A stretch of 64,000 nucleotides of DNA, taken from positions 1 through 64,000 of the forward strand of contig JAIOIW010000090.1 of the NCBI GenBank assembly GCA_019912385.1, written 5' to 3'. The notes under the pieces were generated by a model, which saw only the letters and a list, made by a program, of their open reading frames with translations, was not told the DNA's origin and did not search any database. Position 1 is the stretch's first letter. Each line of letters begins with the position of its first letter. Of the stretch, positions 42,604 through 52,325 are shown piece by piece. Position numbers and translations under genes: made by a program. This stretch comes from Notoacmeibacter sp. (GTDB lineage Bacteria > Pseudomonadota > Alphaproteobacteria > Rhizobiales > Rhizobiaceae).

Positions 42604-45592
42604 TGATCCGCTCTCCCTTGTCATCGAAGAACACCATGCCGGTGACCTCCACCTCGATCACGCCATCGGGCATCGGAACGTACAGCGTCTCGCCCATGCG
42701 CTTCTGTCCGTCCTTGACCAGGGCAAGGGCGATCGGCCCGCCGCAATTATCGGACCAGTAGGACGAGGTGACGTGGCCGATCATCGGCATCGGCACCCGC
42801 GCCTTGGGATCGGCGACGATCTGCGCGCCCTCCTCCAGCACGGTCCTGCCGTCCCTTGTCTTGAGCCCGACCAGTTGCTTGCGGCCCTCGGCCACCAGGT
42901 CGGGGCGCATCAACCCGCGCATGCCGACGAAATCGGTCTTGTTCTTGCCGACCGCCCAGGAGAGCCCGGCATCATGCGGCGTCACCGTTCCGTCGGTGTC
43001 CTGGCCGACGATGATGTAGCCCTTTTCGGCGCGCAGCACGTGCATGGTCTCGGTGCCGTAGGCGCACATGCCCATCGGCTCGCCGAGCGCCCAGACCGCT
43101 TCCCACACCGCGCGGCCGTAGTCGGCCGGAACGTTGATCTCGTAGCCGGCCTCGCCGGTAAAAGACATGCGGAACAGCCGCGCCGGAATACCGCCGCACA
43201 CGGTGCACTCGCGAACGCTCATGTGCGGGAAGCTCTCATTGTCGAGGTCGACGCCCTCGACCAGCGGCGCGATGATCTCGCGCGCCTTTGGGCCCTGCAC
43301 CGCGATCACCGCCCATTGCTCCGAGGTCGAGGTCAGCCACACCTTCATGTGCGGGAACTCGGTCTGCAAATAGTCTTCCATGTGGTTGAGCACGCGCGGC
43401 GCGCCGCCCGTTGTCGTCGTCACGTGGAACCGGTCCTCGGCGATTCGCCCGACAACGCCGTCGTCGTAGATGAAACCGTCCTCCCGGCACATCACGCCGT
43501 AGCGCAGCCGCCCGACGCCGAGCTTGAGGAACGGGTTGGTATAGATCAGGTTGAGGAACGCGGCGGCATCCGGCCCGACCACCTCGATCTTGCCGAGCGT
43601 CGAGGCGTCGAAGATGCCGGCGACGTCGCGCACCGTGCGGCACTCGCGGTTGACGGCGGCGTGCATGTCCTCGCCGGCGCGCGGGAAATACCAGGCGCGT
43701 TTCCAGTTGCCGACATCCTCGAACTCCGCGCCGTTCTCCGCCGCCCAGTCATGAATCGGCGTGCGCCGGGTGACGTCGAACAGGCCGCCGCGCCCGTGAT
43801 TGACGATGGTGCCGAAGGTGACCGGCGTGAACGGCTGGCGGAAGGTCGTCAGCCCCACCTGCGGGATCGGCCGGTCGAGCACTTCCGCCGCGATCGCCAG
43901 GCCGTGCAGGTTCGACAGCTTGCCCTGGTCGGTTGCCATGCCGTTGGTGGTGAAACGCTTGACGTGCTCGATGGAGTGCATGCCCTCGTGCACCGCCTGG
44001 CGGATGTCCTTGGCGGTAACGTCGTTCTGGAAATCGATGAACGCCTTGACCGTGCTGCCGGGCCCCGCGCCTTCCGCCGAACCCAGCATGCCGCCGGTCC
44101 AGCTTTCCGAGGCGTCAACGGATATCTTCGCCGCACCGCGCCCCTTGGCTCCCGCTTCCTTCGCCGCCTTCGCGCCCGCCGCGATTGCTTCGCTCACCGC
44201 GTCGGCGAGGTCGTCCGTGCCGTTGCAGGCGCCGACGCAGGCGCAATCCTGCGCATAAGTGCCCGGCAGGAAGCGCTTCGTTGCCTCGTCCCACCGCACC
44301 TTGCCGCGCGACTGCGAGAACATGTGCACCGAGGGCGTCCAGCCGGCCGATGTGATCAAGGCATCGATGGCGACATGGCGCGGCGTGCCGCCGCCATTCG
44401 GCCGCACCGACATCGACGAGACCCTGAGCCGGCCGCCGACCCTGGTCACGCCATGGCCCGCGAGCACCTTGATGCCGAGCGCCTTCGCCTCCTCGACCAG
44501 CGGCCCGGACGGATCGTCGCGCGTGTCGACGATCGCGGCGATTGCCACGCCCGCCTTGTGCAGGTCGATCGCCGCGCCGTAGGCCGAGTCGCTCGCCGTA
44601 TAGACGCCGATCTTGCGGCCGACTGCCACGCCGTAATGGTTGAGATAGATGCGCGCGGCGGAAGCCAGCATGATGCCCGGCCGGTCGTTGTCGGCAAACA
44701 CCATGTGCCGCTCGATCGCCCCGGCGGCGATCACCACGCGCCTGGCGCGCACCTGCCACAGCCGTTCGCGCGGCATGGTGTGACCGGGCGCGGCCAGGTG
44801 ATCGGTCACCCGCTCGGCCAGCGCGACGAAGTTCTGCGCATGGTAGCCGAACGCGGTGGTGCGGGTCAGTACGCGCACATTGTCCATGGCCGCCAGTTCC
44901 GCCGCGGTGTCCTGCGCCCAGGCCCAGCCGTCCCTGCCGCCGATCCGCGCGCCGCTTTCGTGACGCAGCGCGCCACCGGCTTCGGCCTGCTCGTCGCAAA
45001 TGACGACGCTCGCGCCGGCCTTCGCCGCGGAAAGCGCGGCGACCAGTCCCGCGGCGCCCGCGCCGATCACCAGCACGTCGCAATGGGCATGGCGCGACGC
45101 GTAGTGGTCCGGATCGGGCTGGTCGGGCGCCACGCCCAGGCCCGCCGCATTGCGGATGAACGGCTCGTAGAGTTTCGTCCACGCCGCCTTCGGCCACATG
45201 AAGGTCTTGTAGTAGAAGCCGGCCGAGAAGAACGGCGAACCCAGATTGTTGACCTCGCCAATGTCCCATTTGAGCGACGGCCAGCGGTTCTGCGACCCCG
45301 CGACGAGCCCGTCATAGAGCTCCTGCACCGTGGCGCGCACATTGGGCGCGCGCCGCGTCGCGTCGCGCTCGATGGAGACCAGCGCGTTCGGTTCCTCGCT
45401 GCCCGCCGACAGGATGCCGCGCGGGCGGTGATACTTGTAGGAACGCCCGGTCAGGTGCACGCCGTTGGCCAGCAGCGCCGACGCCAGCGTATCGCCCTCC
45501 AGCCCCTGGTAGCTCGCACCATCGAAGGTGAAGCGCGCGGTGCGGGCGGGCGAAAGGCGCCCCGCCCCGGAAATACGGAACGGCTGGGTCAT
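42596..45592 (-). CDS. soxA: Sarcosine oxidase alpha subunit
   Basis: The 998-residue subunit has an N-terminal ferredoxin-like region (FDGASYQGLEGDTLASALLANG), a NAD-binding Rossmann site (DVLVIGAGAAGLVAALSAAKAG), and a C-terminal aminomethyltransferase (GCV_T) half that binds tetrahydrofolate. The heterotetramer oxidises sarcosine to glycine and, with folate present, gives 5,10-methylenetetrahydrofolate and hydrogen peroxide. It overlaps soxD by 4 bases upstream and soxG by 8 downstream. Length agrees with the family (about 1,000 residues). Confidence 0.96.
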   Translation of the reverse strand: MTQPFRISGAGRLSPARTARFTFDGASYQGLEGDTLASALLANGVHLTGRSYKYHRPRGILSAGSEEPNALVSIERDATRRAPNVRATVQELYDGLVAGSQNRWPSLKWDIGEVNNLGSPFFSAGFYYKTFMWPKAAWTKLYEPFIRNAAGLGVAPDQPDPDHYASRHAHCDVLVIGAGAAGLVAALSAAKAGASVVICDEQAEAGGALRHESGARIGGRDGWAWAQDTAAELAAMDNVRVLTRTTAFGYHAQNFVALAERVTDHLAAPGHTMPRERLWQVRARRVVIAAGAIERHMVFADNDRPGIMLASAARIYLNHYGVAVGRKIGVYTASDSAYGAAIDLHKAGVAIAAIVDTRDDPSGPLVEEAKALGIKVLAGHGVTRVGGRLRVSSMSVRPNGGGTPRHVAIDALITSAGWTPSVHMFSQSRGKVRWDEATKRFLPGTYAQDCACVGACNGTDDLADAVSEAIAAGAKAAKEAGAKGRGAAKISVDASESWTGGMLGSAEGAGPGSTVKAFIDFQNDVTAKDIRQAVHEGMHSIEHVKRFTTNGMATDQGKLSNLHGLAIAAEVLDRPIPQVGLTTFRQPFTPVTFGTIVNHGRGGLFDVTRRTPIHDWAAENGAEFEDVGNWKRAWYFPRAGEDMHAAVNRECRTVRDVAGIFDASTLGKIEVVGPDAAAFLNLIYTNPFLKLGVGRLRYGVMCREDGFIYDDGVVGRIAEDRFHVTTTTGGAPRVLNHMEDYLQTEFPHMKVWLTSTSEQWAVIAVQGPKAREIIAPLVEGVDLDNESFPHMSVRECTVCGGIPARLFRMSFTGEAGYEINVPADYGRAVWEAVWALGEPMGMCAYGTETMHVLRAEKGYIIVGQDTDGTVTPHDAGLSWAVGKNKTDFVGMRGLMRPDLVAEGRKQLVGLKTRDGRTVLEEGAQIVADPKARVPMPMIGHVTSSYWSDNCGGPIALALVKDGQKRMGETLYVPMPDGVIEVEVTGMVFFDDKGERING

Positions 45593-45879
45593 TTGCCGGC
45601 CTCCAGGTCGGGCTTCGGCTCACCGGCCTTGTAGGTGACGACGAACTTGTCGGTCACCGTGTCGCGCGCCGCGTTGAAGAACCGGCCGCAGCCGTGCATG
45701 TGCCGCCAGCGCTCGTAATGCAGGCCCCTGGGGTTGGTCCGGATGAAGAAATAGGCCTCGAACTCTTCGTCGGAGATCTCCGCCATGTTGGCCGGCCGCG
45801 CGATATGCGCCTCGCCGGCGCCGCGGAATTCGGTTTCGGGGCGCTCTTCCTCGCAATAGGGGCAATGGATGAGAAGCAT
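45589..45879 (-). CDS. soxD: Sarcosine oxidase delta subunit
   Basis: The 96-residue subunit has the zinc-binding pattern CPYCEEERPETEF near its start and HMHGCGRFFNAARDT later, as in SoxD. It helps hold the heterotetramer together. The ATG at 45879 follows AAGGACC and is 14 bases after soxB; the end overlaps soxA by 4 bases. Confidence 0.95.
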   Translation of the reverse strand: MLLIHCPYCEEERPETEFRGAGEAHIARPANMAEISDEEFEAYFFIRTNPRGLHYERWRHMHGCGRFFNAARDTVTDKFVVTYKAGEPKPDLEAGK

Positions 45880-45893
45880 GGTCTGGTCCTTGT

Positions 45894-47147
45894 TCAGTGC
45901 GCGACGGCGGCGGCCGCCGCCTCGTCGATCAGCCGGCCGGTGCGGAAGCGCTCCAGCGTGAACGGCGCATTGATCCTGTGCGGTTCGTCGCGCGCGATGG
46001 TGTGGGCAAACACATGCGCCGAGCCCGGTGTCGCCTTGAAGCCGCCGGTGCCCCAGCCGCAATTGACGTAGAGGCCCGAAACCGGTGTCCTGGCCAGGAT
46101 CGGCGAGCGGTCCGGCGTGACGTCGACGACGCCGCCCCACGACCGCAGCATCTTCATGCGCGTGAACATGGGGAACATCTCGCAGATCGCTTCCAGCGTA
46201 TGCTCCAGGATGTGCAGCCCGCCGGTCTGCGAATAGGACGTGTACTGGTCGGTGCCGGCCCCGATCACCAGTTCGCCCTTGTCGGACTGCGAGATATAGG
46301 CGTGCACCGTGTTCGACATGACGACGCAGGGAAAGACCGGCTTGACCGGTTCCGACACCAGCGCCTGCAGCGGAAAACTCTCCAGCGGCATTCTCAGCCC
46401 TGCCATCGCCATGATCGGCGTGGTATTGCCGGCGGCAACGACGCCGATCTTCTTCGCGCCGATGAAGCCGCGGGTCGTCTCCACGCCTTCGACCGCGCCA
46501 TCCGCGCCGCGCCTGATTCCCGTCACCTCGGTGTTCTGCAGGATATGGACGCCGCGCGCGCTGGCTCCGCGCGCATAGCCCCAGGCAACCGCGTCGTGGC
46601 GCGCCGTGCCGCCGCGCCGCTGCAGCGCCGCGCCGACCACCGGGTAGCGCGCGGTCTTGGAGATATTGAGCGGCGGGCAATAGGCCTTCGCCTCTTCCGG
46701 GGTCAGCCATTCATTGTCGACGCCGTTCAGCCGGTTGGCATGAATGTGGCGCTTGAACACCTGCACGTCGTGGATGTTGTGCGCCAGCATCATCACGCCG
46801 CGCGGCGAGTACATGACGTTGTAGTTGAGGTCCTGGGAAAGCCCGTCCCACAGCTTGACCGCATGATCGTAAATACCCGCCGATTCGTCGTAGAGGTAGT
46901 TCGACCGGATGATCGTGGTGTTGCGCCCGGTATTGCCGCCGCCAAGCCAGCCCTTTTCCACCACCGCGATGTTGGTGATGCCGTGCTCCTTGGCAAGGTA
47001 ATAGGCCGTGCCGAGCCCGTGGCCGCCCGCGCCGATGATCACCACGTCATAGGATGCGCGCGGTTCGGGCGATTCCCACTGTTTCTCCCACCCCTTGTGT
47101 CCACGCAAGGCTTCGCGGGCGATGGCGAAGGCGGAATATTTTCGCAT
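45894..47147 (-). CDS. soxB: Sarcosine oxidase beta subunit
   Basis: The 417-residue flavoprotein has an N-terminal FAD site DVVIIGAGGHGLGTAYYLA (about 35-53), the conserved WLGGGNTGRNTTIIRSNY region that includes the FMN-linking histidine area of the family, and a C-terminal NCGWGTGGFKATPGSAH. It is the catalytic FAD/FMN subunit where sarcosine is oxidised. The ATG at 47147 gives the expected length and N-terminus MRKYSAFAIARE; a longer open frame is rejected. It leads soxBDAG, which has no linked choline or betaine genes in this window. Confidence 0.96.
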   Translation of the reverse strand: MRKYSAFAIAREALRGHKGWEKQWESPEPRASYDVVIIGAGGHGLGTAYYLAKEHGITNIAVVEKGWLGGGNTGRNTTIIRSNYLYDESAGIYDHAVKLWDGLSQDLNYNVMYSPRGVMMLAHNIHDVQVFKRHIHANRLNGVDNEWLTPEEAKAYCPPLNISKTARYPVVGAALQRRGGTARHDAVAWGYARGASARGVHILQNTEVTGIRRGADGAVEGVETTRGFIGAKKIGVVAAGNTTPIMAMAGLRMPLESFPLQALVSEPVKPVFPCVVMSNTVHAYISQSDKGELVIGAGTDQYTSYSQTGGLHILEHTLEAICEMFPMFTRMKMLRSWGGVVDVTPDRSPILARTPVSGLYVNCGWGTGGFKATPGSAHVFAHTIARDEPHRINAPFTLERFRTGRLIDEAAAAAVAH

Positions 47148-47460
47148 CGGCTTTTCTTCCTGCACAATGACGGTCGTATCGAGCCTATCACTAGCCAACG
47201 CCAGCGCAACGCCATTGCCCAAATGCGACGGGCGATGGCGCGAAGCGGAACGCTCCGGACAACGCGCAATGCCGGCGCCGCGATGCGATCCGGTCGAACC
47301 TGCCGATGTCGACTATTTTTGCCCGCCAGCCCTCGACATCGAGCGCGTTTTTTGTTAGAGGCGGCGAAATTCGTGGGGGCACGACCTCCGCGACCGATTG
47401 GGTTTTGGCGCACTACAGGGCCCGAATCGGGGCCACTCAACCGAAAGACAGGAAACTTAC
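47148..47460. other. Intergenic region between divergent soxB and rpsU
   Basis: The 313 bases contain the divergent soxB and rpsU promoters. A weak candidate for rpsU is TCGACA at 47334-47339 with TAGAGG 17 bases later (47357-47362), about 100 bases before its start. No riboswitch fold or additional gene was recognised. Confidence 0.35.
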
Positions 47461-47685
47461 GTGCAGGTACTCGTACGCGACAACAATGTTGACCAGGCGC
47501 TCCGCGCGCTCAAGAAGAAGATGCAGCGCGAAGGCATTTTCCGCGAGATGAAGATGCGCGGCCACTACGAGAAGCCTTCGGAGAAGCGCGCGAGGGAAAA
47601 AGCCGAGGCCGTACGCCGCGCCCGCAAGCTGGCGCGCAAGCGCGCCCAGCGCGAAGGTTTGATCGGCGGCCGTCCGGGACACTGA
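47461..47685 (+). CDS. rpsU: 30S ribosomal protein S21, GTG start
   Basis: The 74-residue protein has the S21 pattern [29 protein letters not shown] and a long basic C-terminal tail, usual in alphaproteobacteria. It binds near the 3' end of 16S rRNA, by the anti-Shine-Dalgarno region. AGGAAAC stands before GTG at 47461; the open frame upstream has no S21 content. It is monocistronic, with a strong terminator 39 bases downstream. Confidence 0.95.
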   Translation: MQVLVRDNNVDQALRALKKKMQREGIFREMKMRGHYEKPSEKRAREKAEAVRRARKLARKRAQREGLIGGRPGH

Positions 47686-47723
47686 TCCCGCCGCTTTTTG
47701 GTCTTTTTCGGGAGTTATCGGCA

Positions 47724-47758
47724 GGTGGCGGCGATGCGCAAATCGCCTCCGCCTTTTT
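47724..47758 (+). terminator. Rho-independent terminator of rpsU
   Basis: A 12-pair stem with one mismatch (arms 47724-47735 and 47742-47753, loop of six) is followed by TTTTT (47754-47758). It separates rpsU from the TPR lipoprotein gene. Confidence 0.85.
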
Positions 47759-47815
47759 GTTTGACCGGATGTGAATCCGGCAAATTTGCTTGCGCCCAAC
47801 GAGGGGATCGAAATC

Positions 47816-48685
47816 TTGCCGGATAGTCTGCGTCTCGACGTGAAGAACAACCTTGGCCGCCGCGGCCGGTTGAATCTCACAGCGATGGCTCTGGTGCTGG
47901 CCAGTGGCCTTTCGCTTGCCGGTTGCCAGACCAATCCCGAGCCCGGCGAGATGGTCCGGATCGACAAGGCGCAGGGTTCCGACGAGAACATCGCGTCGCT
48001 GTCCGGCGTGATCGAGCGCAGCCCGCGCGATCCCGAGGCCTACAATGTCCGCGGATCGGCCTATGGGCGCGCCGGCCAGTACCAGAACGCGTTGAAGGAC
48101 TTCAATACGGCCATCCAGCTCAGCCCGCGTTTCTTCCAGGCCTATGCAAACCGGGCCTTGATCTGGCGCCTGATGGGCGACCAGAACAAGGCGATCGCCG
48201 ATTACAACCGCGCCCTGCAGATCAATCCGTCCTACGATGCGGCCTATATCGGGCGCGGCAACCTCTATCGCAAGGCAGGCAAGACCGCCCAGGCGCTGGC
48301 CGATTTCGAGCGCGCCATCCAGCTCGACACGACCGACCCCCGCGCCTATCACAATCGCGGCCTGATCTACCAGTCGCAGGGCAAGCACAACCTCGCCATC
48401 GAGGACTTCTCGTCCGCCATATCGCTGTCCAATGACGATCCAGAGCCCTATAATGGCCGCGGCATCTCCTATCTGGCGCTTGGCGACGAGGAAAACGCGT
48501 TCGCCGATTTCAACATGGCCATCAAGCTCAACACATCCATCGCTGAAAGCTGGGCCAACCAGGCGCTGATCTACGAGCGCCGCGGCGACAAGAAGCGCGC
48601 GCGACAGTCCTATGCCCGCGCTGTCCAGCTCGATCCGAATTACCGCCCGGCCCAGGATGGCCTGACGCGCACGCGCGGCGGCTGA
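47816..48685 (+). CDS. TPR-repeat lipoprotein (NlpI-like)
   Basis: The protein has a signal peptide with the lipobox SLAGC, so it should be a lipid-anchored envelope protein, followed by about six tetratricopeptide repeats from AYNVRGSAYGRAGQ to the end. Each repeat shows the usual A..NRG..Y...G....A..D pattern. Resemblance to NlpI-type scaffolds suggests a part in envelope or peptidoglycan-hydrolase control. The start is uncertain: TTG at 47816 has GAGGGG before it; GTG at 47771 lacks a ribosome site and lies close to the rpsU terminator; GTG at 47839 and ATG at 47884 are internal options. It is monocistronic, ending in a strong terminator. Confidence 0.82.
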   Translation: MPDSLRLDVKNNLGRRGRLNLTAMALVLASGLSLAGCQTNPEPGEMVRIDKAQGSDENIASLSGVIERSPRDPEAYNVRGSAYGRAGQYQNALKDFNTAIQLSPRFFQAYANRALIWRLMGDQNKAIADYNRALQINPSYDAAYIGRGNLYRKAGKTAQALADFERAIQLDTTDPRAYHNRGLIYQSQGKHNLAIEDFSSAISLSNDDPEPYNGRGISYLALGDEENAFADFNMAIKLNTSIAESWANQALIYERRGDKKRARQSYARAVQLDPNYRPAQDGLTRTRGG

Positions 48686-48732
48686 CCGCCGGGCCTCGTC
48701 CCGCCAATGCCTTTTGTCCTTCGGCATCCATG

Positions 48733-48766
48733 AAAAAACCCGGCCCTCATCGGGCCGGGTTTTTTT
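48733..48766. terminator. Bidirectional terminator between TPR gene and pntB
   Basis: CCCGGCCC (48739-48746) and GGGCCGGG (48752-48759) form an 8-pair stem with flanking A6 and T7, extending to 14 pairs. Both strands show a T-run after the hairpin, fitting the convergent genes. Confidence 0.92.
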
Positions 48767-48795
48767 GAAATCGTTGCGCCAATGCAATCGGGGCG

Positions 48796-50193
48796 TCAGT
48801 GATCCATGGCCTTGACGATGTCCTCGGTCATCTTCTTGGCATCGCCCAGCAGCATCATCGTGCCGTCCTTGTAGAACAGCGTGTTGTCGATGCCGGCATA
48901 GCCGGAGCCGAGCGAGCGCTTGACGAACAGGCAGGTCTTGGCCTTGTCGACCTCCAGGATCGGCATGCCGTAGATCGGCGACGTCTTGTCGTCACGCGCC
49001 GCAGGATTGGTGACGTCGTTGGCGCCGATGACATAGGCGACGTCGGCCTGGGCGAACTCGCTGTTGATGTCCTCCAGCTCGAACACCTCGTCATAGGGCA
49101 CATTGGCTTCCGCCAGCAGCACGTTCATGTGACCGGGCATGCGGCCGGCGACCGGATGGATGGCGTATTTCACCTCGACCCCGGCCTTCTTCAGCTTGTC
49201 GGCCAGTTCGCGCAGCGCGTGCTGGGCCTGCGCGACCGCCATGCCGTAGCCCGGCACGATGATCACCTTCGAGGCGTTGGCCATAAGGAAGGCGGCATCG
49301 TCCGCCGAACCCTGCTTGACCGTGCGTTCGATACCGTCGTCGGCCACCGCCGCCGTCTCGCCGCCGAACCCGCCGAGGATGACGGAGATGAAGGAGCGGT
49401 TCATGCCCTTGCACATGATATAGGACAGGATCGCACCCGACGAGCCGACCAGCGCGCCAGTGATGATCAGCGCCAGGTTGCCAAGCGTGAAGCCGATGCC
49501 CGCCGCCGCCCAGCCCGAATAGGAGTTGAGCATCGAAACGACAACCGGCATGTCGGCGCCGCCGATCGGGATGATGATCAGCACGCCGAGCGCCAGCGAC
49601 AGCGCGACGATCAGCCAGAACACGGCGTGGCTTTCGGTCATGACCAGCATGGCGACCAGCACCACCAGAGAGACAGCGATCACCAGGTTCAGCGCATGGC
49701 GCATCGGCAGCATGATCGGCTTGCCCGACATGCGCCCGTCCAGCTTGGCAAACGCGATCAGCGAACCGGTGAAGGTGATCGCGCCGATGGCGACGCCCAG
49801 CGACATTTCCACCAGCGCCTGGGCATGGATTTCGCCGATCGCGCCGATACCGAAGCTTTCCGGCGTGTAAAGCGCGGCTGCGGCCACCATGACGGCAGCG
49901 AGACCGACGAGGCTGTGGAACGCAGCCACAAGCTGCGGCATGGCCGTCATCGGAATGCGCTGTGCGATATAGGCGCCCGTGCCGCCGCCTATGGCGAGCC
50001 CGATCACGATCAGCCCGAGCCCGCCGAACGACGGCGTGGCCAGCGCCAGCGTCGTCACGATGGCAATGCCCATGCCGACCATGCCGTAAAGATTGCCCTT
50101 GCGGCTGGTGGTGGGATGCGAGAGCCCGCGCAGCGCCATGATGAACAGGACGCCGGAGACGAGATAGAGAAATGCGGCCAGATTGACGGTCAT
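48796..50193 (-). CDS. pntB: NAD(P) transhydrogenase beta subunit
   Basis: The 465-residue subunit has about nine transmembrane helices (residues 1-260) followed by the NADP-binding domain dIII with VIIVPGYGMAVAQAQHALRE, HPVAGRMPGHMNVLLAEA and YVIGANDVTNPAARDD. With PntAA and PntAB it couples hydride transfer from NADH to NADP+ with inward proton flow, making NADPH. It is the last gene, 10 bases after pntAB. Confidence 0.96.
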   Translation of the reverse strand: MTVNLAAFLYLVSGVLFIMALRGLSHPTTSRKGNLYGMVGMGIAIVTTLALATPSFGGLGLIVIGLAIGGGTGAYIAQRIPMTAMPQLVAAFHSLVGLAAVMVAAAALYTPESFGIGAIGEIHAQALVEMSLGVAIGAITFTGSLIAFAKLDGRMSGKPIMLPMRHALNLVIAVSLVVLVAMLVMTESHAVFWLIVALSLALGVLIIIPIGGADMPVVVSMLNSYSGWAAAGIGFTLGNLALIITGALVGSSGAILSYIMCKGMNRSFISVILGGFGGETAAVADDGIERTVKQGSADDAAFLMANASKVIIVPGYGMAVAQAQHALRELADKLKKAGVEVKYAIHPVAGRMPGHMNVLLAEANVPYDEVFELEDINSEFAQADVAYVIGANDVTNPAARDDKTSPIYGMPILEVDKAKTCLFVKRSLGSGYAGIDNTLFYKDGTMMLLGDAKKMTEDIVKAMDH

Positions 50194-50203
50194 CGGTTCG
50201 GAC

Positions 50204-50623
50204 TCACTTCTCTTTTTTCTTGTACATCGCCAGCATGCGCTGGGTGACGAGGAAGCCGCCGAAGATGTTCACGCTGGCGAGAACCAGGGCGACGAAGCCG
50301 AAGCCGGTGGCAAGCCCCGAAGCCGAGATCCCCACCGCCAGCAGCGCGCCGACGACAATCACCGACGAGATCGCGTTGGTCACCGACATCAGCGGCGTGT
50401 GCAGCGCCGGCGTCACCGACCAGACGACGTAGTAGCCGACGAAGATGGCCAGCACGAAGATGGCGAAGCGGAACACGAACGGATCGACCGCGCCGCCCGT
50501 CGCCGCGTGGGCCGCCGCGCCCGCGGCATCGGCCGTCGCTTCCGGATTTTCGAGCGAAGCGCGAACGGCGGCGGCCGCCTGTTCGATCTGGTCGAGCATC
50601 TGTTCGAGTGTGGTCTTTTCCAT
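50204..50623 (-). CDS. pntAB: NAD(P) transhydrogenase alpha subunit part 2 (membrane)
   Basis: The 139-residue protein has an Ala-rich N-terminal extension (about 1-45) and three to four transmembrane helices with [24 protein letters not shown] and [13 protein letters not shown], typical of the separate alpha-2 subunit in alphaproteobacteria. It forms the proton channel with PntB. The ATG overlaps the pntAA stop by one base. Confidence 0.94.
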   Translation of the reverse strand: MEKTTLEQMLDQIEQAAAAVRASLENPEATADAAGAAAHAATGGAVDPFVFRFAIFVLAIFVGYYVVWSVTPALHTPLMSVTNAISSVIVVGALLAVGISASGLATGFGFVALVLASVNIFGGFLVTQRMLAMYKKKEK

Positions 50624-51867
50624 CAGGAATTCCCCTCGGTCTTGGCCGGTGCGGCCGCTTTCGCCGGTTTCTTGCGTGCCGCGGGTTTCCTGGCCGCAGG
50701 CTTCGCCTTGGGCGCGGCAGCGGTCCCGGCCGGCGCGGCATCCTTGAAGTTGGCATGCACGACCTGGCCGCCGTGCGTCAGCAGCGTCGCCTTCACCAGT
50801 TCATCCTCGGCATTGACCGCGGCCTCGCCCTTTTCCTTGTCGACCATCGTCTCGAGGAACGCGTAGAGGTTCTTGGCATAGAGCAGCGAGGCGGACGCAG
50901 GAATGCGACCGGCGACATTGAGGTGGCCGATGATCCGCACGCCGTCCATGTCGACGATCTCGCCGGCCCTGGCACCCTCGACATTGCCGCCGCGCTCCAC
51001 CGCCAGATCGACGATGATCGAACCGGGCTTCATCGATTTCACCATCGCGGCCGAGATCAGGCGCGGCGCCGGGCGGCCGGGAATGAGCGCCGTAGTGATG
51101 ACAATGTCCTGCTTGGCGATGTGCTCGGCCACCAGGGCCGCCTGCTTGGCCTGGTATTCCTTCGACATTTCCTTGGCATAGCCGCCCGCTGTCTCGGCGG
51201 CCTTGAATTCCTCGTCCTCGACCGCAATGAACTTGGCCCCGAGCGAAGCAACCTGCTCCTTGGCCGCCGGGCGGACATCGGTCGCGGACACAGCGGCGCC
51301 GAGCCGGCGCGCGGTCGCGATCGCCTGCAGGCCGGCAACGCCTGCGCCCATGACGAAGACCCTGGCGGCAGGAACCGTACCCGCGGCGGTCATCATCATC
51401 GGCATGGCCCGGTCATATTCCGTCGCCGCGTCGATGACCGCGCGGTAACCGGCAAGGTTCGCCTGGCTCGACAGCACATCCATGACCTGTGCGCGGGTGA
51501 TGCGCGGCATGAACTCCATGGCAAAGGCCGAAAGACCGGCTGCGCCCATCGCCGCGACCACGCTCTCGTGGCCGTAGGGGTCCATCGAGGCGATGACCAG
51601 CGCGCCCTTCTTGTAGCCCGCGATTTCCTTGTCGGAAGGCCGGCGCACCTTCAGCACGATGTCGGCGGTCTTCGCCGCCGACGGCGTGCCGAGCGTGGCG
51701 CCGGCATTGGCGAAATCGGCGTCAGCGATGCGTGAGGCAAGGCCGGCGCCCTTTTCGACCACGACCTCAAGGCCGAGGCCTTTCATGCGCTTCACCGTTT
51801 CCGGCGAAGCGGCCACACGCGTTTCGTTAGCCTCTGATTCCTTCGGCACAAAGACGGTATGAGCCAC
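50623..51867 (-). CDS. pntAA: NAD(P) transhydrogenase alpha subunit part 1 (NAD-binding), GTG start
   Basis: The 414-residue soluble subunit has the alanine dehydrogenase/PNT fold: [21 protein letters not shown] at the N-terminus, [16 protein letters not shown], the NAD site [20 protein letters not shown] and [13 protein letters not shown] Lys/Ala/Pro-rich tail of about 40 residues precedes the stop; such low-complexity ends occur in relatives. GGGGAGGAG lies just before the GTG at 51867, which gives the family N-terminus; an ATG 15 codons upstream has none. It leads pntAA-AB-B. Confidence 0.94.
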   Translation of the reverse strand: MAHTVFVPKESEANETRVAASPETVKRMKGLGLEVVVEKGAGLASRIADADFANAGATLGTPSAAKTADIVLKVRRPSDKEIAGYKKGALVIASMDPYGHESVVAAMGAAGLSAFAMEFMPRITRAQVMDVLSSQANLAGYRAVIDAATEYDRAMPMMMTAAGTVPAARVFVMGAGVAGLQAIATARRLGAAVSATDVRPAAKEQVASLGAKFIAVEDEEFKAAETAGGYAKEMSKEYQAKQAALVAEHIAKQDIVITTALIPGRPAPRLISAAMVKSMKPGSIIVDLAVERGGNVEGARAGEIVDMDGVRIIGHLNVAGRIPASASLLYAKNLYAFLETMVDKEKGEAAVNAEDELVKATLLTHGGQVVHANFKDAAPAGTAAAPKAKPAARKPAARKKPAKAAAPAKTEGNS

Positions 51868-51957
51868 CGAAACTCCTCCCCGGATGATCGAAATAGTCCG
51901 CGCCGGCTTCACCCCGCAAGGGATGAAGAGCCGCGCATACGGCCATCGGTCGCGTCG

Positions 51958-52185
51958 TTACTTCAGCAGGTAACCGCCGACGGCGCAAATGATGAAGAAC
52001 AGGATCGTTGCCGAAATGAATCCGGCCGACGTGAAGAAGCCGAATGCCATCGCAATCAGCAGGGCCGCGCAGATCAGCGAACCGTATTTGGCCAGCGTCA
52101 GGAAAAGCGCATAGGTCTTTTCGTGTTCCGCATAATCCATCTCTGCACCCAGTTCGACCGGACCGGTCGGCGAATTGTTAGCCAT
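51958..52185 (-). CDS. Bacterial aa3-type cytochrome c oxidase subunit IV
   Basis: The 75-residue protein has a short polar N-terminus, then MDYAEHEKTYALFLTLAKYG and two hydrophobic segments (about residues 33-54 and 56-75). This matches the small bacterial aa3-oxidase subunit IV family (COX4_pro_2). It would bind the main aa3 oxidase, whose genes are not in this window. AGGGA precedes the ATG at 52185. It lies 90 bases upstream of pntAA on the same strand and may share its promoter. Confidence 0.85.
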   Translation of the reverse strand: MANNSPTGPVELGAEMDYAEHEKTYALFLTLAKYGSLICAALLIAMAFGFFTSAGFISATILFFIICAVGGYLLK

Positions 52186-52325
52186 TGCAAAAGTCCCTTC
52201 CAAACACTCCTTACGGCAATAGCGAAAACCCGACTTCAGGGCAATGGTTTCCGTGTGGGATTGTCGGTCGCACCCTTGTCCTCCACGCTCTTGTGAAGCA
52301 CGATGGACACAACGAGAGCAGACCC

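Noticed and set aside
42173-45634. A plus-strand open frame of about 1,150 codons opposite soxA
   Set aside because: It is an antisense shadow of the soxA and soxG genes in GC-rich DNA: Arg/His-rich composition, no domain motifs and no ribosome site.
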